DNA from: a bacterium
GTDB lineage: Bacteria; Omnitrophota; Gorgyraeia; Zapsychrales; Zapsychraceae
Direction of reading: 5' to 3'
DNA: 61,985 nucleotides
NCBI GenBank assembly: GCA_030429765.1
Contig: JAUIER010000022.1
Span: 1-61,985 of the forward strand
In this document: positions 60,993 to 61,985 of the stretch, piece by piece
Numbering within the stretch: position 1 is the stretch's first letter
Layout: every line of letters starts with the position of its first letter
Translations under genes and position numbers: made by a program
The notes under the pieces: model-generated
The model's input: only the letters and a program-made list of their open reading frames with translations
What the model was told of the DNA's origin: nothing
Databases searched by the model: none

Positions 60993-61307
60993 TTATGTAA
61001 GCACATAACTGATCAAATAATCCATAATCGCGATTAATGCCACAATACCAATAAAAACAAGCCCGATACATGCACATATCTTGATAATTTTTCTAAATAT
61101 TTCATTTTTATATAAAAACCAAGCCAAGATTATAGCAAGTGGACTGGTAAAAATACCTACAATTCCCCCTATCATTCCCTCACCATCAGTTGGCCCGAAC
61201 CCTTTCGCCAAAGCCATAAATGTCCACTGCACAGCCAGAATATGAAACGCACCAAAGAATAGACTATAAAATATTCTTATACCTGTTCGCTTACAATCGA
61301 GTTGCAT
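60993..61307 (-). CDS. Small membrane protein
   Basis: 104 residues: three hydrophobic segments (about 11-32, 45-64 and 76-100), glycine-rich turn GFGPTDGEGMIGG. No family recognised. AT-rich; transcribed towards the lipopeptide operon, but separated from it by about 420 bases that include the operon promoter, so not part of it. Confidence 0.55.
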   Translation of the reverse strand: MQLDCKRTGIRIFYSLFFGAFHILAVQWTFMALAKGFGPTDGEGMIGGIVGIFTSPLAIILAWFLYKNEIFRKIIKICACIGLVFIGIVALIAIMDYLISYVLT

Positions 61308-61506
61308 TTATATACCTAAGCCATTTTTAATACGCGTATAACTTTAGAATTCTCATACAATCACCCTTGTCACAATTATTTTCTCCGTAATACGTTAGGA
61401 TTACATTGATACTCATTTTATTCGATAATAATTTTCCATATTCATGAAGCACAATTCCAATCTTCGCGATAAAAATATCTGCTGATCTACGAAAAGCACC
61501 AGACAC
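61308..61506. other. AT-rich gap without a recognised feature
   Basis: About 200 bases between the small membrane protein and the last gene. I see no frame with good start signals, no clear promoter and no hairpin of note. A weak minus-strand frame here (61413-61688) overlaps the last gene and looks like a shadow. Confidence 0.5.
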
Positions 61507-61985
61507 CTACCCCAAATCCTCCCCATACTCCGGCAGGATGTGTTCGTCGATAAATCGAAAGCGTTGGTCGAGCATGTCCGCGTACTCTTTGGTGGGAGGG
61601 GCGTTGACGTCGATGATGTCCGCGAGGTTTTCGGTCCGGCCGGCCTTGACGGCATTGATCCATTGCTGCATCTCGCCCATGTATCCATCCAGGGCGCAGG
61701 CGCCGTTGGGTGTATCGGAACTCACAGCAATGTAAGCCGGCGGCAGGTCCCCAACGATCACCCATATCCATTCGTCCGCTGATCCATCATGCACAATCTG
61801 AAACAGATACACGGCCAGAATGCCATCCACCCCTAGCCCCAGATAACCGTCGATGATCTCTCGGCACCAGTCAAAGGCCAGCAGATAATTCTGCGCCTCC
61901 TGCAGCAGCTGATACAGACTGAACATATCATTGTCCGAACCAACCTGCGTCACAATCGTACTCACGTGCCGCAAGCGAGATGTAT
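61507..61985 (-). CDS. Unidentified soluble protein, probably continuing past the right edge
   Basis: At least 155 residues. The frame is open to the window edge; a TTG at 61974 and a GTG at 61965 are possible starts, but no ATG is seen, so the true start may lie outside. The sequence is acidic, without a signal peptide: SLYQLLQEAQNYLLAFDW, then ILAVYLFQIVHDGSADEWIWVIVGDLPPAYI. I recognise no family. Base composition matches the main genome rather than the AT-rich patches. Confidence 0.5.
   Translation of the reverse strand, partial: TSRLRHVSTIVTQVGSDNDMFSLYQLLQEAQNYLLAFDWCREIIDGYLGLGVDGILAVYLFQIVHDGSADEWIWVIVGDLPPAYIAVSSDTPNGACALDGYMGEMQQWINAVKAGRTENLADIIDVNAPPTKEYADMLDQRFRFIDEHILPEYGEDLG

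Noticed and set aside
1-61985. tRNA, rRNA, CRISPR arrays and known riboswitches
   Set aside because: I looked for cloverleaf-like TTCRANNC arms, repeated spacers and riboswitch-like leaders by eye and found none I could support; a tRNAscan-SE and Infernal run would be decisive.

Overview
The window is a gene-dense stretch of a Gram-negative, aerobic bacterial chromosome. The evidence is an aa3/caa3-type oxidase, an RND pump, exported proteins, and FAAL/NRPS chemistry. Nearly all genes lie on the minus strand; the clear plus-strand genes are at 7105-8715 and 41956-42621. I cannot name the species. The giant MORN_2 proteins, many SGNH/MBOAT/TPR envelope genes, an orphan RHS tip and dispersed GGGGACAGTCCCC palindromes would fit an environmental lineage such as Omnitrophota, another PVC-type phylum or a delta-like proteobacterium. 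That placement is inference only.

Layout. 1-5186: a cytochrome c oxidase operon read leftwards from a consensus promoter (5158-5186): cupredoxin-like exported protein, subunits I, III and IV, two orphan membrane proteins, subunit II and heme A synthase (cut by the left edge). 5315-10654: a site-2-type protease, a MORN_2 protein, two GT-C type membrane proteins and an exported protein. 10655-14964: an AT-rich patch with an orphan RHS 3' module, a TPR partner, a cluster of perfect hairpins, small hypotheticals, an OmdA/YdeI-type protein and a VOC protein. 15022-19658: a five-gene envelope operon (membrane protein, SGNH, TPR, TPR, SGNH). 19767-27238: an ankyrin protein, then an operon with two giant MORN_2 proteins and a metallophosphoesterase. 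27334-29324: a radical SAM / DUF4130 pair predicted to act on DNA. 29389-38820: MBOAT and SGNH acyltransferase genes, an LRR protein, a DksA/TraR zinc finger and many small orphans, interspersed with REP-like GGGGACAG palindromes. 38846-41902: an RND pump.

41956-60676 is the most striking part, a compact lipopeptide locus. A FAAL-ACP-KS-ACP protein with no acyltransferase (56036-60574) overlaps by 4 bp a 3930-residue NRPS with order C-A-T-C-A-T-C-A-T-C-TE (44247-56039). The NRPS overlaps by 14 bp a PvdE/SyrD-type exporter (42623-44260). An EntD-type phosphopantetheinyl transferase (41956-42621) converges on the exporter, and the RND pump starts 53 bp from it in the other direction. The expected logic is: FAAL adenylates a fatty acid, the KS adds one unreduced C2 unit with a malonyl group loaded in trans, and the NRPS adds three residues. 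My reading of the binding pockets is Gly, then two basic residues (best guess Lys-Lys). An extra terminal C domain and a TE then release the product. A strong promoter with a perfect palindrome over its -35 box precedes the operon.

60788-61985 holds a REP-like hairpin beside the 3' remnant of a RAYT (REP-associated tyrosine transposase) gene, a small membrane protein and an unidentified protein that may be cut by the right edge. I saw no tRNA, rRNA or CRISPR array.
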